The notes beneath the pieces are model-generated. The model had not been told where the DNA came from. It made no database searches and worked only from the letters and a program-made list of their open reading frames with translations. Positions 25,912 through 35,045 of a stretch of DNA of 64,000 bases are shown one piece after another. Positions within the stretch are counted from its first letter, which is position 1; every line of letters begins with the position of its first letter. This DNA is from an uncultured Alphaproteobacteria bacterium. GTDB taxonomy: Bacteria; Pseudomonadota; Alphaproteobacteria; UBA11222. A program made the translations under genes and the position numbers. The stretch spans positions 62,001-126,000 of the forward strand of contig CAMYID010000013.1 in assembly GCA_947258435.1 (NCBI GenBank), in the 5' to 3' direction.

Positions 25912-27045
25912 GTGAGCGTGGTTTATCTCGACTATAACGCGACCGCCCCTCTGCGCCCCGAAGCGATTGAGGCGATGGCGGACGCGTTGCGGGTGGTCGG
26001 CAACCCGTCAAGTGTGCACGGGCCGGGCCGGGCAGTGCGCGCGCGGGTTGAGCGCGCCCGCGTTGAGGTGGCGCAGCTCGTCAATGCGGCGGCAAGCGAG
26101 ATCTATTTCACAAGCGGCGGGACGGAGGCGAATTATCTCGCCCTGGGTGGATTGCCCGCCCTCTGCCAGCCCGGTCAGATTGCGGTATCCGCTATTGAAC
26201 ATGATGCGGTGCTGCATGCGGCCCCTGAGGGGTGTCGCCGGATACCGGTCGGCGGGAATGGCCTTGTCGATCTTGCCGCTTTTGAGCGGATGCTCGCGGA
26301 TGACCGGGGCAGTGAGATCGGGCTTGTATCGGTCATGCTCGCCAATAATGAGACCGGCGTCATTCAGCCGGTTTCCGAAATTGCCCGGCTGACCCATGCC
26401 CATGGTGCGTATCTGCATTGCGATGCGGTGCAGGCGGTCGGCAAGACCCCTGTCGATATCGTGGCGCTGGGGGCGGATATGTTAAGCCTGTCGGCCCACA
26501 AGCTGGGTGGCCCGCAAGGGGTGGGTGCGCTTGTTGTACGCAACAATGTACCGCTTCGCGCCATCCAGCGCGGCGGTGGGCAGGAACGCGGCCTGCGCGG
26601 CGGGACGGAGAATATGCCTGGCATCGTCGGGTTCGGCGCAGCCGCAATTGCAGCTCAGCGCGAGCTTGCGCAGGTGACAGCGCTTGCCGATCTGCGCAAC
26701 AGGCTTGAACGCGCCATTGCCCGGCTTGCGCCCGATGCGGTGTTTTTCGGGCAGACGGTCGCGCGGTTGCCCAATACCGCGAATTTCGCTGTCCCGGGCC
26801 TGCGCAGCGAGTTGCAGCTTATGCGGCTTGATCTGTCAGGGATCGCGGTCAGTGCCGGGTCGGCCTGCGCCTCGGGCAAGGTTGCGCGCTCGCATGTGCT
26901 GAGCGCGATGGGCATTGCACCCGAAATTGCCGAATGTGCATTGCGGGTGAGTTTGGGCTGGCAAACCGTGCCGGCCGATATCGAAGCATTTCTTGCCGCA
27001 TGGGCGGCTATTGCCGCGCCCGATACGCTGAAGAAGGCAGGCTAG
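25912..27045 (+). CDS. Cysteine desulfurase, NifS/IscS-like
   Basis: 377 residues, PLP-dependent class V aminotransferase fold. YLDYNATAPLRPEAIEAM begins the protein; the PLP lysine is in SLSAHKLGGPQGVG (about 197) and the persulfide cysteine in SAGSACASGKV (about 319). The GxGGGQERGLRGGTEN loop is typical of group I desulfurases. It supplies sulfur from cysteine. The GTG start is 15 bp after iscR. The operon also encodes the group II enzyme SufS, so two desulfurases are co-transcribed. It is somewhat shorter than IscS (about 400 residues) and closer to NifS-like proteins. Confidence 0.92.
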   Translation: MSVVYLDYNATAPLRPEAIEAMADALRVVGNPSSVHGPGRAVRARVERARVEVAQLVNAAASEIYFTSGGTEANYLALGGLPALCQPGQIAVSAIEHDAVLHAAPEGCRRIPVGGNGLVDLAAFERMLADDRGSEIGLVSVMLANNETGVIQPVSEIARLTHAHGAYLHCDAVQAVGKTPVDIVALGADMLSLSAHKLGGPQGVGALVVRNNVPLRAIQRGGGQERGLRGGTENMPGIVGFGAAAIAAQRELAQVTALADLRNRLERAIARLAPDAVFFGQTVARLPNTANFAVPGLRSELQLMRLDLSGIAVSAGSACASGKVARSHVLSAMGIAPEIAECALRVSLGWQTVPADIEAFLAAWAAIAAPDTLKKAG

Positions 27046-27082
27046 GCGTAGGCGGCTGAACTTGAAGAGGTTGGAGTAGGTA

Positions 27083-28537
27083 ATGGCTGCGTCACAGGAT
27101 ACGATCGAAAAGGCCGAGGCGCTTGGCGAATCCTATAAACATGGATTTGTTACCGAGATTGAATCGGAGTTCGCGCCAAAAGGTCTGAACGAGGATATTG
27201 TCCGTTATATTTCCGCCAGGAAGAATGAGCCTGAATGGATGCTTGACTGGCGGTTGCGCGCCTATCGGCGCTGGTGCGAGATGGAGGAACCGCAATGGGC
27301 AAAGGTCGATTTTCCGCAGATCGACTATCAGGATGCCTATTACTATGCGGCCCCGAAGGGGTATGACGACCGTCCCAAAAGCCTGGATGAGGTCGACCCT
27401 GAATTGCTTGAAACTTATGAAAAGCTTGGCATTCCGTTGGCGGAGCAGGCGATGCTGGCCGGGGTTGCGGTCGATGCGGTGTTCGACAGCGTGTCGGTGG
27501 TGACCACCTTCAAGGACAAGCTGGAAGAGGTCGGGGTGATCTTCTGCTCGATCTCCGAGGCGGTGCAGGAACATCCCGAGCTTGTGCGCAAATATCTGGG
27601 TAGTGTGGTGCCCTATTCAGATAATTTTCACGCTACGCTCAATTCCGCGGTGTTCAGCGACGGCACCTTTGTCTATGTGCCCGAAGGGGTGCGTTGCCCG
27701 ATGGAGCTATCGACCTATTTCCGCATCAATGCGCAGCATACCGGCCAGTTCGAGCGTACCCTGATCATTGCCGATAAAGGCTCATATGTCAGCTATCTGG
27801 AAGGTTGTACCGCGCCCATGCGCGATGAAAACCAGCTGCATGCGGCGGTTGTCGAACTTGTCGTGCTCGATGACGCGGAGATCAAGTATTCCACGGTGCA
27901 GAACTGGTATCCGGGCGACAAGGAAGGGCGTGGCGGTATCTATAACTTCGTGACCAAACGCGGTGCATGCCGGGGGCGCAATTCGAAGATTTCCTGGACG
28001 CAGGTTGAAACCGGCTCGGCCGTCACCTGGAAATATCCAAGCTGTATCCTGCAGGGCGATAATTCGGTGGGGGAATTTTTCTCCATTGCTATCACCAATA
28101 ACCGTCAGCAGGCCGATACCGGGACCAAGATGATCCATCTGGGACGCAATACAAAAAGCCGGATCATCGCCAAGGGAATTTCAGCGGGACACAGCCAGTC
28201 GACCTACCGCGGGCTGGTGAGCGTTCACCCCAAGGCAGAGGGCGCGCGTAACCATACCCAGTGTGACTCGCTGCTGATCGGCGATGAATGCGGTGCCCAC
28301 ACCGTGCCCTATATCGAAGTGAAGAACCCCTCCGCCCAGATCGAGCATGAGGCGACCACCTCCAAACTCAGTGAGGAACAGCTTTTCTACTGCCGGCAGC
28401 GCGGGCTCGATGCGGAAGCGGCAGTGGCGCTGCTTGTGAATGGTTTCTGCAAGGAAGTATTGCAGAAACTGCCCATGGAATTTGCTGTCGAGGCGCAGAA
28501 ACTTGTCGGTGTCAGCCTCGAAGGCAGCGTCGGATAG
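27083..28537 (+). CDS. sufB: Fe-S cluster scaffold subunit SufB
   Basis: 484 residues, full length. Signature segments: [64 protein letters not shown] and [29 protein letters not shown], which carry the core beta-helix cysteine and glutamate residues. It forms the SufBC2D scaffold on which [4Fe-4S] clusters are assembled. Good ribosome-binding site (GGAGTAGG). Confidence 0.97.
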   Translation: MAASQDTIEKAEALGESYKHGFVTEIESEFAPKGLNEDIVRYISARKNEPEWMLDWRLRAYRRWCEMEEPQWAKVDFPQIDYQDAYYYAAPKGYDDRPKSLDEVDPELLETYEKLGIPLAEQAMLAGVAVDAVFDSVSVVTTFKDKLEEVGVIFCSISEAVQEHPELVRKYLGSVVPYSDNFHATLNSAVFSDGTFVYVPEGVRCPMELSTYFRINAQHTGQFERTLIIADKGSYVSYLEGCTAPMRDENQLHAAVVELVVLDDAEIKYSTVQNWYPGDKEGRGGIYNFVTKRGACRGRNSKISWTQVETGSAVTWKYPSCILQGDNSVGEFFSIAITNNRQQADTGTKMIHLGRNTKSRIIAKGISAGHSQSTYRGLVSVHPKAEGARNHTQCDSLLIGDECGAHTVPYIEVKNPSAQIEHEATTSKLSEEQLFYCRQRGLDAEAAVALLVNGFCKEVLQKLPMEFAVEAQKLVGVSLEGSVG

Positions 28538-28570
28538 CCGAAGAGCAAAAGTCGAATGTGTTGAAATCCT

Positions 28571-29335
28571 ATGTCTGAAGTTATGCTGAAAATCGAAAAT
28601 CTGCACGTTACCGCCGAGGGTACGGAAATCCTGCGCGGCATCAACCTTGAGGTCGGCGCCGGCGAAGTGCATGCGATCATGGGCCCCAATGGCGCGGGCA
28701 AGAGCACCCTGTCGAATGTGCTGTCCGGCCGGCCCGGCTATGAGATCACCGCTGGCAGTATAAGCTATTTCGGGGAAGATCTTGCCGCGCTTGAGCCGGA
28801 GGAGCGGGCCGCGAAGGGCATCTTCCTTGGCTTTCAGTATCCGGTGGAAATCCCCGGCGTCGCCGCGATGAGCTTTCTCAAGACCGCGATCAATGCCCAG
28901 CGCAAGCTGCGTGGCGAGGAAGAGCTTGATGCGCGTGGGGTCATGACCCTTGTGCAGGGGGAGGCAAAAAAGCTCAATATCGGGGCCGATATGCTGAAAC
29001 GCTCGATCAATGTCGGCTTTTCGGGTGGCGAAAAAAAGCGCAATGAAATCCTGCAGATGGCTGTGCTGCAGCCAAAGCTCGCCATTCTTGATGAGACCGA
29101 TTCCGGGCTTGATGTCGATGCGCTCAAGCTGGTGGGTGAAGGGGTTACAGCCCTGCGCGCGCCGGACCGGGCGATGATCGTGATCACCCATTATCAGCGG
29201 CTTCTGGACTATATCGTGCCTGATTTCGTGCATGTGCTGGCGAAAGGGCGGATTGTCCGTTCTGGTGGCGCGGAGCTGGCGCGCGAGCTTGATCAGCTTG
29301 GCTATGGCGACCTGGCCAAGGTTCCGGCAGCATGA
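28571..29335 (+). CDS. sufC: Fe-S assembly ATPase SufC
   Basis: 254 residues, cytosolic ABC-type ATPase. Walker A GPNGAGKST (about 38), signature FSGGEKKRNEILQ, Walker B with LAILDETDSGLDVD, and switch histidine in VITHYQRLLDYI. ATP hydrolysis drives conformational change in SufB-SufD. It lies 33 bp after sufB. Confidence 0.97.
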   Translation: MSEVMLKIENLHVTAEGTEILRGINLEVGAGEVHAIMGPNGAGKSTLSNVLSGRPGYEITAGSISYFGEDLAALEPEERAAKGIFLGFQYPVEIPGVAAMSFLKTAINAQRKLRGEEELDARGVMTLVQGEAKKLNIGADMLKRSINVGFSGGEKKRNEILQMAVLQPKLAILDETDSGLDVDALKLVGEGVTALRAPDRAMIVITHYQRLLDYIVPDFVHVLAKGRIVRSGGAELARELDQLGYGDLAKVPAA

Positions 29336-29348
29336 GCGGGGATGCGGT

Positions 29349-30677
29349 ATGGCTGATCGAGACATGAACAGGGACGTGATGAACGGGCCGGGCATGGCTG
29401 AGCAGGCCTGGGTTGACGCGCTGGCTGACAGGGCCGCGGCGGGCGGCGCTGCGCGGGCGGCGGCCTTGACGGCGTTTGCAGATCTGGGATTGCCGGACCG
29501 TCGGCGCGAGGGATGGCGCTGGACCGACCTCAATCCGCTGCGTTCAGGTGAATTCACCACGGTCGCGCCGAAAAACACGGGCAAGGTGCCGCCTGAGTTG
29601 TTGTCTGATCCGTTTGCAGTTGCGCGCGGCCACCGGCTGGTGTTCGTCAATGGCTATTTCCGCGAGGATCTGTCCGACACATCCGGTCTGCCGGAAGGCG
29701 TGCTGCTTGGCTCGCTTGCGGCGGCGGGGGAACAATGCGACCCGTTCGGCCCGGACACAGGTTTCAGTCTGCTCAATCAGGCGGGCGCGACCGACGGGGC
29801 GCTTGTCCGGGTGGCGCCGGGTGTGGCGCTTTCGCGGCCGGTCCATCTTCAGTTTGTGAATATGGATGGTGGCTGCCACATGCAGACGCAGGTGAAGGTG
29901 GAACTGGGGCAGGGCGCGCGCGCGACATTGTTCGAAACCCATGACGGGGTGACGGACGCGGCCTATTTCGCCAGTCAGCTTGCCACAGTCAGCCTGGCTG
30001 ACGGGGCGCGGCTTGACCACTATCGGCTGCAGGACGAAGCCAAGAGCAGTTTCCATTTCCGCGATCTGCGCGCAGCGCTTGCCGCGCAGGCGGGTTATGA
30101 GAGTTTCACGCTGAGCACCGGTGCGCGCCTGTCGCGCAATAGCGGCTTCATCCGCTTTGACGGGGCAGAGGCGGAATGCGGCTATCACGGCGCTTATCTG
30201 TTAGGCGGGATGCAGCAGGCCGATACGGTCACGCAGCTTCAGCATGCGGCACCCGAATGCGTGAGCGCGCAGAACTTCCGTGGCGTGCTTGACGATCGCG
30301 CGCGCGGCACCTTTCAGGGTTGCATCACGGTGGAAAAACCCGCCCAACGCACCGATGCGCAACAATCGATCAAGGCGCTGCTTTTGTCCCCCCGGGCCGA
30401 GCAGGATGCAAAGCCCGAGCTTGAGATTTTTGCCGATGACGTGAAATGCGCCCATGGCGCATCGACCGGCAATCTTGATCCGGATGCACTGTTTTATCTG
30501 CGCGCGCGCGGCATTCCGCAAGCGCAGGCCCGCGCCCTGCTGATAGAAGCATTCGTTTCAGAAGTTCTCGATAACCTTTCGGCGGTAACTTTACCGCAGG
30601 ACGGAGCCGGTCAGTTGCGCGACGGTTTGCGTGCGCGGATGGAAATGTGGCTTGCGGAAAATGGTACAGGTGAATGA
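29349..30677 (+). CDS. sufD: Fe-S assembly scaffold subunit SufD
   Basis: 442 residues when started at ATG 29349, 13 bp after the sufC stop; the frame is open further upstream inside sufC, but that part is a shadow. Conserved SufD features: DLGLPDRRREGWRWTDLNPL at the N-terminus, and the C-terminal CAHGASTGNLDPDALFYLRARGIPQAQARALL, which contains the KCAHGA-type motif with the conserved His. It pairs with SufB in the scaffold. The stop overlaps the sufS start. Confidence 0.94.
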   Translation: MADRDMNRDVMNGPGMAEQAWVDALADRAAAGGAARAAALTAFADLGLPDRRREGWRWTDLNPLRSGEFTTVAPKNTGKVPPELLSDPFAVARGHRLVFVNGYFREDLSDTSGLPEGVLLGSLAAAGEQCDPFGPDTGFSLLNQAGATDGALVRVAPGVALSRPVHLQFVNMDGGCHMQTQVKVELGQGARATLFETHDGVTDAAYFASQLATVSLADGARLDHYRLQDEAKSSFHFRDLRAALAAQAGYESFTLSTGARLSRNSGFIRFDGAEAECGYHGAYLLGGMQQADTVTQLQHAAPECVSAQNFRGVLDDRARGTFQGCITVEKPAQRTDAQQSIKALLLSPRAEQDAKPELEIFADDVKCAHGASTGNLDPDALFYLRARGIPQAQARALLIEAFVSEVLDNLSAVTLPQDGAGQLRDGLRARMEMWLAENGTGE

Positions 30678-31939
30678 TGAGTGAGCGTGGCGTAGCCGAA
30701 ACCCTGCAAGGCACAAGTCCGGCCTTTGATGTTGAACGGGTACGGAAGGATTTCCCGATCCTCGATACCCGGGTGCATGACAAACCGCTGGTCTATCTTG
30801 ACAATGCGGCTTCAGCGCAGAAACCGCAAGCGGTGCTCGATGCGGTGCAGCAGATGTATGCCACAAGCTATGCGAATATTCACCGCGGGGCGCATCATCT
30901 GAGCACGCTTGCGACCGATAAATATGAAGGTGCGCGGGAGACGGTGCGTCGTTTCCTCAACGCAGGCGATGCGTCGGAGATTATTTTCACAAGCAACGCA
31001 ACCGCCGCGCTTAATCTGGTGGCGACAAGTTATCTGCGCCCGCGGATCGAGCCGGGCGATGAAATCATCCTTTCGGTGATGGAACATCATTCGAATATCG
31101 TACCCTGGCATTTCCTGCGCGAGGAAAAAGGCGCCGTGCTGAAATGGGTGCCGGTCGATGGGCAGGGGGAATTGCAGCTTGACGCCTTTGAGGAACTGTT
31201 GAGCGAGCGGACAAAACTGGTCGCGCTTACCCATGTCTCGAATGTGCTTGGTACCGTCACACCGGTCAGGGAAATCGTACGTCTGGCCCATGCACAGGGG
31301 GTTCCTGTGCTGATCGATGGCAGTCAGGCAGCGCCGCATCTGTCTGTGGATGTGCAGGACCTTGATTGCGATTTTTACGCCTTTACCGGCCACAAGGTTT
31401 ATGGGCCCACCGGGATTGGCGCGCTTTATGGCAAGGCGGAACTGCTTGCGGATATGTCGCCATTTCTGGGCGGTGGCGAGATGATCATGCAGGTCACCCG
31501 CGACAAGATCAGCTATGCCGATCCGCCCTACAGGTTCGAGGCGGGTACGATGCCTATCGTCCAGGCGGTTGGGCTTGCTGCCGCGATCGAGTATGTTGAG
31601 GCGCTGGGCCGGCCGCAGATCCTGGCGCATGAGCAGGACCTGCTTGACTATGCCACCGCGCGGCTGTCGGAAATCAACAGTCTGCGGATCTATGGGCAGG
31701 CGCGCGAAAAAGGGGCAATCATTGCTTTCGGGCTTGAGGGGATTCATCCCCATGATGTGGCAACCGTGATCGACCGGTCAGGGGTGGCCGTACGCTCCGG
31801 GCAGCATTGCGCAGAACCATTGATGGACCATCTGGGCGTCACGGCAACGGCACGTGCTTCTTTCGCGCTTTATAATACGCGTGACGAGATCGAGATATTT
31901 GCACGCGCGCTTGAAGATTGTCGTAAACTTTTTACATGA
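30674..31939 (+). CDS. sufS: Cysteine desulfurase SufS (group II)
   Basis: 421 residues. Motifs: VYLDNAASAQKPQAVLDA, MEHHSNIVPWHFL, PLP lysine in FTGHKVYGPTGIGALYG, and the active-site cysteine in VRSGQHCAEPLM typical of group II enzymes. It transfers cysteine sulfur to SufE/SufU or SufB. No SufE or SufU gene is visible in the operon. Its ATG overlaps the sufD stop and its own end overlaps the start of sufT, so translation is coupled. Confidence 0.96.
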   Translation: MMSERGVAETLQGTSPAFDVERVRKDFPILDTRVHDKPLVYLDNAASAQKPQAVLDAVQQMYATSYANIHRGAHHLSTLATDKYEGARETVRRFLNAGDASEIIFTSNATAALNLVATSYLRPRIEPGDEIILSVMEHHSNIVPWHFLREEKGAVLKWVPVDGQGELQLDAFEELLSERTKLVALTHVSNVLGTVTPVREIVRLAHAQGVPVLIDGSQAAPHLSVDVQDLDCDFYAFTGHKVYGPTGIGALYGKAELLADMSPFLGGGEMIMQVTRDKISYADPPYRFEAGTMPIVQAVGLAAAIEYVEALGRPQILAHEQDLLDYATARLSEINSLRIYGQAREKGAIIAFGLEGIHPHDVATVIDRSGVAVRSGQHCAEPLMDHLGVTATARASFALYNTRDEIEIFARALEDCRKLFT

Positions 31940-32334
31940 TGAGCGGATCGGAAAAGGACATGGATTTACAGAACAGCATGCCGCCCGCTGACGAGGCGGC
32001 GGAGAATATGTCGCCGGATAAGGTAGACCCTTACAAGCTGCATGATCCGATTGTGGCGGCGATCAAGACTGTCTTCGATCCGGAAATCCCGGTCGATATC
32101 TATGAGCTTGGGCTGATCTACAAGCTTGATATCGACGAGGCGGGCACGGTTGAGGTCGAGATGACGGTGACCGCGCCGGGCTGCCCTGTGGCGGCCGATA
32201 TGCCCGGCTGGGTGCAGGATGCGGTCCGCACGGTGGATGGGGTGCGCGATGTGAATGTGCGCATGACGTTCGATCCGCCCTGGGATCCGTCACGCATGTC
32301 GGACGAGGCGCGTGTCGCACTCGATATGTTTTAA
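31936..32334 (+). CDS. sufT: SUF system maturation protein, MIP18/DUF59 family (SufT-like)
   Basis: 132 residues. After a variable ~35-residue N-terminal tail comes a DUF59 domain: DPIVAAIKTVFDPEIPVDIYELGLIYKL, the family's conserved cysteine in VTAPGCPVAADMP, and VNVRMTFDPPWDPSRMSDEAR. Members help mature or transfer Fe-S clusters. Position within the suf operon supports the SufT assignment. The start overlaps the sufS stop by 4 bases. Confidence 0.9.
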   Translation: MMSGSEKDMDLQNSMPPADEAAENMSPDKVDPYKLHDPIVAAIKTVFDPEIPVDIYELGLIYKLDIDEAGTVEVEMTVTAPGCPVAADMPGWVQDAVRTVDGVRDVNVRMTFDPPWDPSRMSDEARVALDMF

Positions 32335-32357
32335 GGGGCGCAAGCAAGGAGACGGTT

Positions 32358-32741
32358 ATGGACATCATCGATAGCGCAACCTCACCGACGCGGCGTGAAC
32401 GCCCTAAAGCCATTACCTTGACGGACCGGGCCGCGGCGCGGGTCAAGGAAATTATCGCGCGCTCGGACAAGCCGGTTGCGGGCGTGAAGCTTAGCGTGAA
32501 GAATACAGGCTGTGCCGGGCTTTCCTATGGGATGGAATATGCAACCGAGATCGACCCGCTGGATGAGGTCGTGGAAGATAAGGGTGTGACCATCCTGATC
32601 GAGGCGAAGGCGGTATTGTTCCTGATCGGGACCGAAATGGATTACAGGACAGACCGGTTTGAATCGGGTTTTGTCTTCAGTAACCCGAATGCGGTGGATA
32701 CCTGCGGTTGCGGTGAATCCTTCCGAGTGGAAACCGCGTGA
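32358..32741 (+). CDS. sufA: A-type Fe-S carrier SufA/HesB family
   Basis: 127 residues. The A-type fold KAITLTDRAAARVKEII is followed by the three conserved cysteines: one in NTGCAGLSYGMEY and two in the C-terminal CGCGESF. It carries clusters from the SufBCD scaffold to apo-targets. AAGGAGACGG precedes the ATG. Last core suf gene. Confidence 0.94.
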   Translation: MDIIDSATSPTRRERPKAITLTDRAAARVKEIIARSDKPVAGVKLSVKNTGCAGLSYGMEYATEIDPLDEVVEDKGVTILIEAKAVLFLIGTEMDYRTDRFESGFVFSNPNAVDTCGCGESFRVETA

Positions 32742-32767
32742 GCGTGTAAGCGGATTGGCGACAGCGC

Positions 32768-33139
32768 GTGCGTGTCAGTCCCGCTTATAAGCTGTTCGTT
32801 GCCGATCTGTTCGCGCCATTCGGCGAAGTCAGTGTGCGCGCCATGTTTGGCGGTGGCGGCATATATCACCAGGGGGTAATGATGGGGCTCATTGCGGATG
32901 AGCAGATCTATCTCAAGGTTGATGAAGAAAATCGCCCCGCATTCGAGGCGGCCGATCAGCCTCCCTTTATTTTTGAACGCGGTGACGGTCGCCAGATCGC
33001 CATGTCCTTTTATCTTGCGCCAGATGAGATCTTCGATGACCCCGATGCGCTGATCCGGTGGACTGAGGGGGCCTTTGCCGCCGCGCGCCGCGCCGCCGCG
33101 CGAAAAAAACCCAAAAGGTCTGAAAAGCGGCGCGGTTGA
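32768..33139 (+). CDS. TfoX/Sxy N-terminal domain protein
   Basis: 123 residues. SPAYKLFVADLFAPFGEVSVRAMFGGGGIYHQGVMMGLIADEQIYLKVDE matches the TfoX_N domain, which in gammaproteobacterial Sxy is linked to competence activation. Here it stands alone without a TfoX_C domain and has a basic, Ala/Arg/Lys-rich tail (ARRAAARKKPKRSEKRR). Its GTG-type start lies 26 bp after sufA, so it may be read with the SUF operon. Its role in alphaproteobacteria is not established. Confidence 0.87.
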   Translation: MRVSPAYKLFVADLFAPFGEVSVRAMFGGGGIYHQGVMMGLIADEQIYLKVDEENRPAFEAADQPPFIFERGDGRQIAMSFYLAPDEIFDDPDALIRWTEGAFAAARRAAARKKPKRSEKRRG

Positions 33140-33159
33140 CCCGTTTCGTGCGTAGTAAA

Positions 33160-33789
33160 TCAGGGTTGTTTGAAGGCCTCGATCTCAAAAATCATCTCGA
33201 CTTTATCCCCCAGTACCGGCAGCCCGTAAGTCATGCCGAAATCGGATCGCTTCAAAGTTGCGGTTGCTGAAAAACCGGCCACGGTCTTGTCAGGTGCGGC
33301 CGGGCTTGGCCCTGCCTTGTTCAGCGTGACATCAAGGGTTACGGGTTTTGTCACCCCGAGCATGGTCAGATCGCCAGTCACCATGGCTGTGTTCTCACCG
33401 GTCTGGGAGATTTCGGTGCTCTTGTAGGTGATTGTCGGATGCGCTGCGACATTGAAAAAATCACTGCCGCGCAGATGGTCATCGCGTTTTTCCAGATTGG
33501 AGTCGATGCTGCTTGCATCAATCGTCACCTCGACAGAGCTGTTTTCGGGATTGGACGCATCCAGAGTGATAAGCCCCTCCGAACGGTTGAAGCGACCATA
33601 GGTTTTGGAAAAGCCAAGATGCGAGACCGCGAACAGAATATCTGTATGGGTATCGTCGAACACAAACCGTTCCGGCGCGGCCTGGGCCGCAGATGTCAGA
33701 TATGTGGCAAGACCAATTGCCATCAGGGCGAAGACGCGTACCGCTTTTCGCGGAAATTCAGAAAGTCGCATGATGCTGTTCCTTTTCAT
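33160..33789 (-). CDS. YceI family periplasmic protein, copy 1
   Basis: 209 residues. A signal peptide (about 1-38, ending SAAQA) is followed by a YceI lipocalin-like barrel: FVFDDTHTDILFAVSHLGFSKTYGRF, VTIDASSIDSN, LRGSDFFNVAAHPTITYKST and FSATATLKRSDFGMTYGLP. Members bind polyisoprenoids or amphiphiles. AGGAACC precedes the ATG; a second ATG six codons on is also plausible. Last gene of a b561-YceI-YceI cassette, 48 bp after copy 2. Confidence 0.92.
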   Translation of the reverse strand: MKRNSIMRLSEFPRKAVRVFALMAIGLATYLTSAAQAAPERFVFDDTHTDILFAVSHLGFSKTYGRFNRSEGLITLDASNPENSSVEVTIDASSIDSNLEKRDDHLRGSDFFNVAAHPTITYKSTEISQTGENTAMVTGDLTMLGVTKPVTLDVTLNKAGPSPAAPDKTVAGFSATATLKRSDFGMTYGLPVLGDKVEMIFEIEAFKQP

Positions 33790-33837
33790 GGTTCCTGGTT
33801 TTTGGTTCTAAGTGCGAATTTTGGTTCCAAGTGTGAA

Positions 33838-34446
33838 TTAAGACCCCCGGGTCGCATGGATAAGAATATGAATGGCGACCGGGTCGGCGACAATATCGGT
33901 GCCGGCCCATTGCCCCTGACCGATACCGAAATCGCTGCGCAGAATGGTAAGCGCCCCTTCCGCAACTGCCTGGTTTCCTGTGATATCGAGGGTGAAGGGC
34001 AAGGTGACCGGCCGGCTTACATCGCGGATCGTCAAAGTGGCTTTTGCCGCATAGCTGCCATCGGGCTGGCGGGAAATCTCTTCCGCTGTGAATGTCGCCT
34101 GCGGCCAGCGACCGGTATCGAACAGCTCAGGTGATTGCAGCAGCGTATCGCGGTTGGCGTTTTCGGTATTGATGCTGGTTGTATCGATGATCGCGCTGAT
34201 TGTGCCGTTTTCAGGTGCGGCGGGGTCCAGTTCTATCGCCGCGCTGAAGCGCTCAAACCGCCCCTCAAGCTCGCTTCCCGACTGGGTGAAACGGAATGTC
34301 AGCGCACTTTCGGGAAGTATGCGCCAGTTCGCTGCATCGGCATAGGCCGAAAAAGGGGCAATAAACAGCAGTGCACAGACAACCATTATCGGAAATCCTG
34401 CGGTCCGACCCGACGCAAATTGGGGATTCTGATCTGTGCGGAGCAT
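33838..34446 (-). CDS. YceI family periplasmic protein, copy 2
   Basis: 202 residues. Signal peptide (about 1-37, ending SAYADA) and a diverged YceI barrel: WRILPESALTFRFTQSGSELEGRFERF, IIDTTSINTENANRDTLLQSPELFDTGRWPQATF and GALTILRSDFGIGQGQW. It shares only the fold and landmark segments with copy 1, so it is an old duplicate. It begins 21 bp after the cytochrome b561 stop, consistent with a transcript that includes all three genes. Confidence 0.9.
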   Translation of the reverse strand: MLRTDQNPQFASGRTAGFPIMVVCALLFIAPFSAYADAANWRILPESALTFRFTQSGSELEGRFERFSAAIELDPAAPENGTISAIIDTTSINTENANRDTLLQSPELFDTGRWPQATFTAEEISRQPDGSYAAKATLTIRDVSRPVTLPFTLDITGNQAVAEGALTILRSDFGIGQGQWAGTDIVADPVAIHILIHATRGS

Positions 34447-34467
34447 GTGTCCCTGTCTGGCTTACGG

Positions 34468-35034
34468 TTAGTGCTTGTCCGGATTGTCTGCAGATATCGG
34501 CAGCATACGGCGCAAAATATCGTCGCGCCGCACGAAATGGTGCCAAAGCGCGGCCCCCGCATGCAATGCGATCAGGCTCACGATTGCGTTACCGGTCCAG
34601 CTATGGGCCGTGCTCAGCCATTCGGCTGCCTGCTTGTCGGGGGTCAGGGGATTGGGCAAGCTGAACAGCTTGAAAAAGCCAATCGGTGCATTGGCCTTGA
34701 AGCTCAAGGCGATACCAAGGCCGATTTGTGCGAACACCATGCCATAGAGCGCAAAATGCGTGAATTTTGCTGCCAGCCGCACCAAGGGTGGCAACTCGGT
34801 TGGCAGGGGCGGGGGCGGATTACGCCAACGCCACAGCAGGCGAAGCAGCAGGACTGCAAAGACAATCAGCCCCAGCGATTTGTGCAACTGATAGGCCTCG
34901 AATTTCTCAAGCCCAAGCGGCAGGTCTGTCATGTACCAGCCAAGCGGAAACAGGATCATCAGCAGCAGCACGATCCCCCAGTGAAATGCCTGCGCGGGCA
35001 GGCCATAACGCGTCCTGCTGTTTCGCCATTGCAT
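34468..35034 (-). CDS. Cytochrome b561
   Basis: 188 residues, four transmembrane helices. Histidines placed as haem ligands occur in AFHWGIVLLLMILFPLG (helix 1), YQLHKSLGLIVFAVLL (helix 2), FTHFALYGMVFAQIGLG (helix 3) and AHSWTGNAIVSLIALHAGAALWHHFV (helix 4). The family moves electrons between quinone and periplasmic partners. It heads a cassette with two YceI genes, an arrangement like yceJ-yceI of enterobacteria. It lies 11 bp beyond the stop of the convergent-looking but same-strand PaaG-like gene upstream. Confidence 0.92.
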   Translation of the reverse strand: MQWRNSRTRYGLPAQAFHWGIVLLLMILFPLGWYMTDLPLGLEKFEAYQLHKSLGLIVFAVLLLRLLWRWRNPPPPLPTELPPLVRLAAKFTHFALYGMVFAQIGLGIALSFKANAPIGFFKLFSLPNPLTPDKQAAEWLSTAHSWTGNAIVSLIALHAGAALWHHFVRRDDILRRMLPISADNPDKH

Positions 35035-35045
35035 ACCGGGCCTCT

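Noticed and set aside
28181-29650. Long minus-strand open frame (489 codons) across sufB-sufC
   Set aside because: Antisense to conserved suf genes; no ribosome-binding site or recognisable domain.
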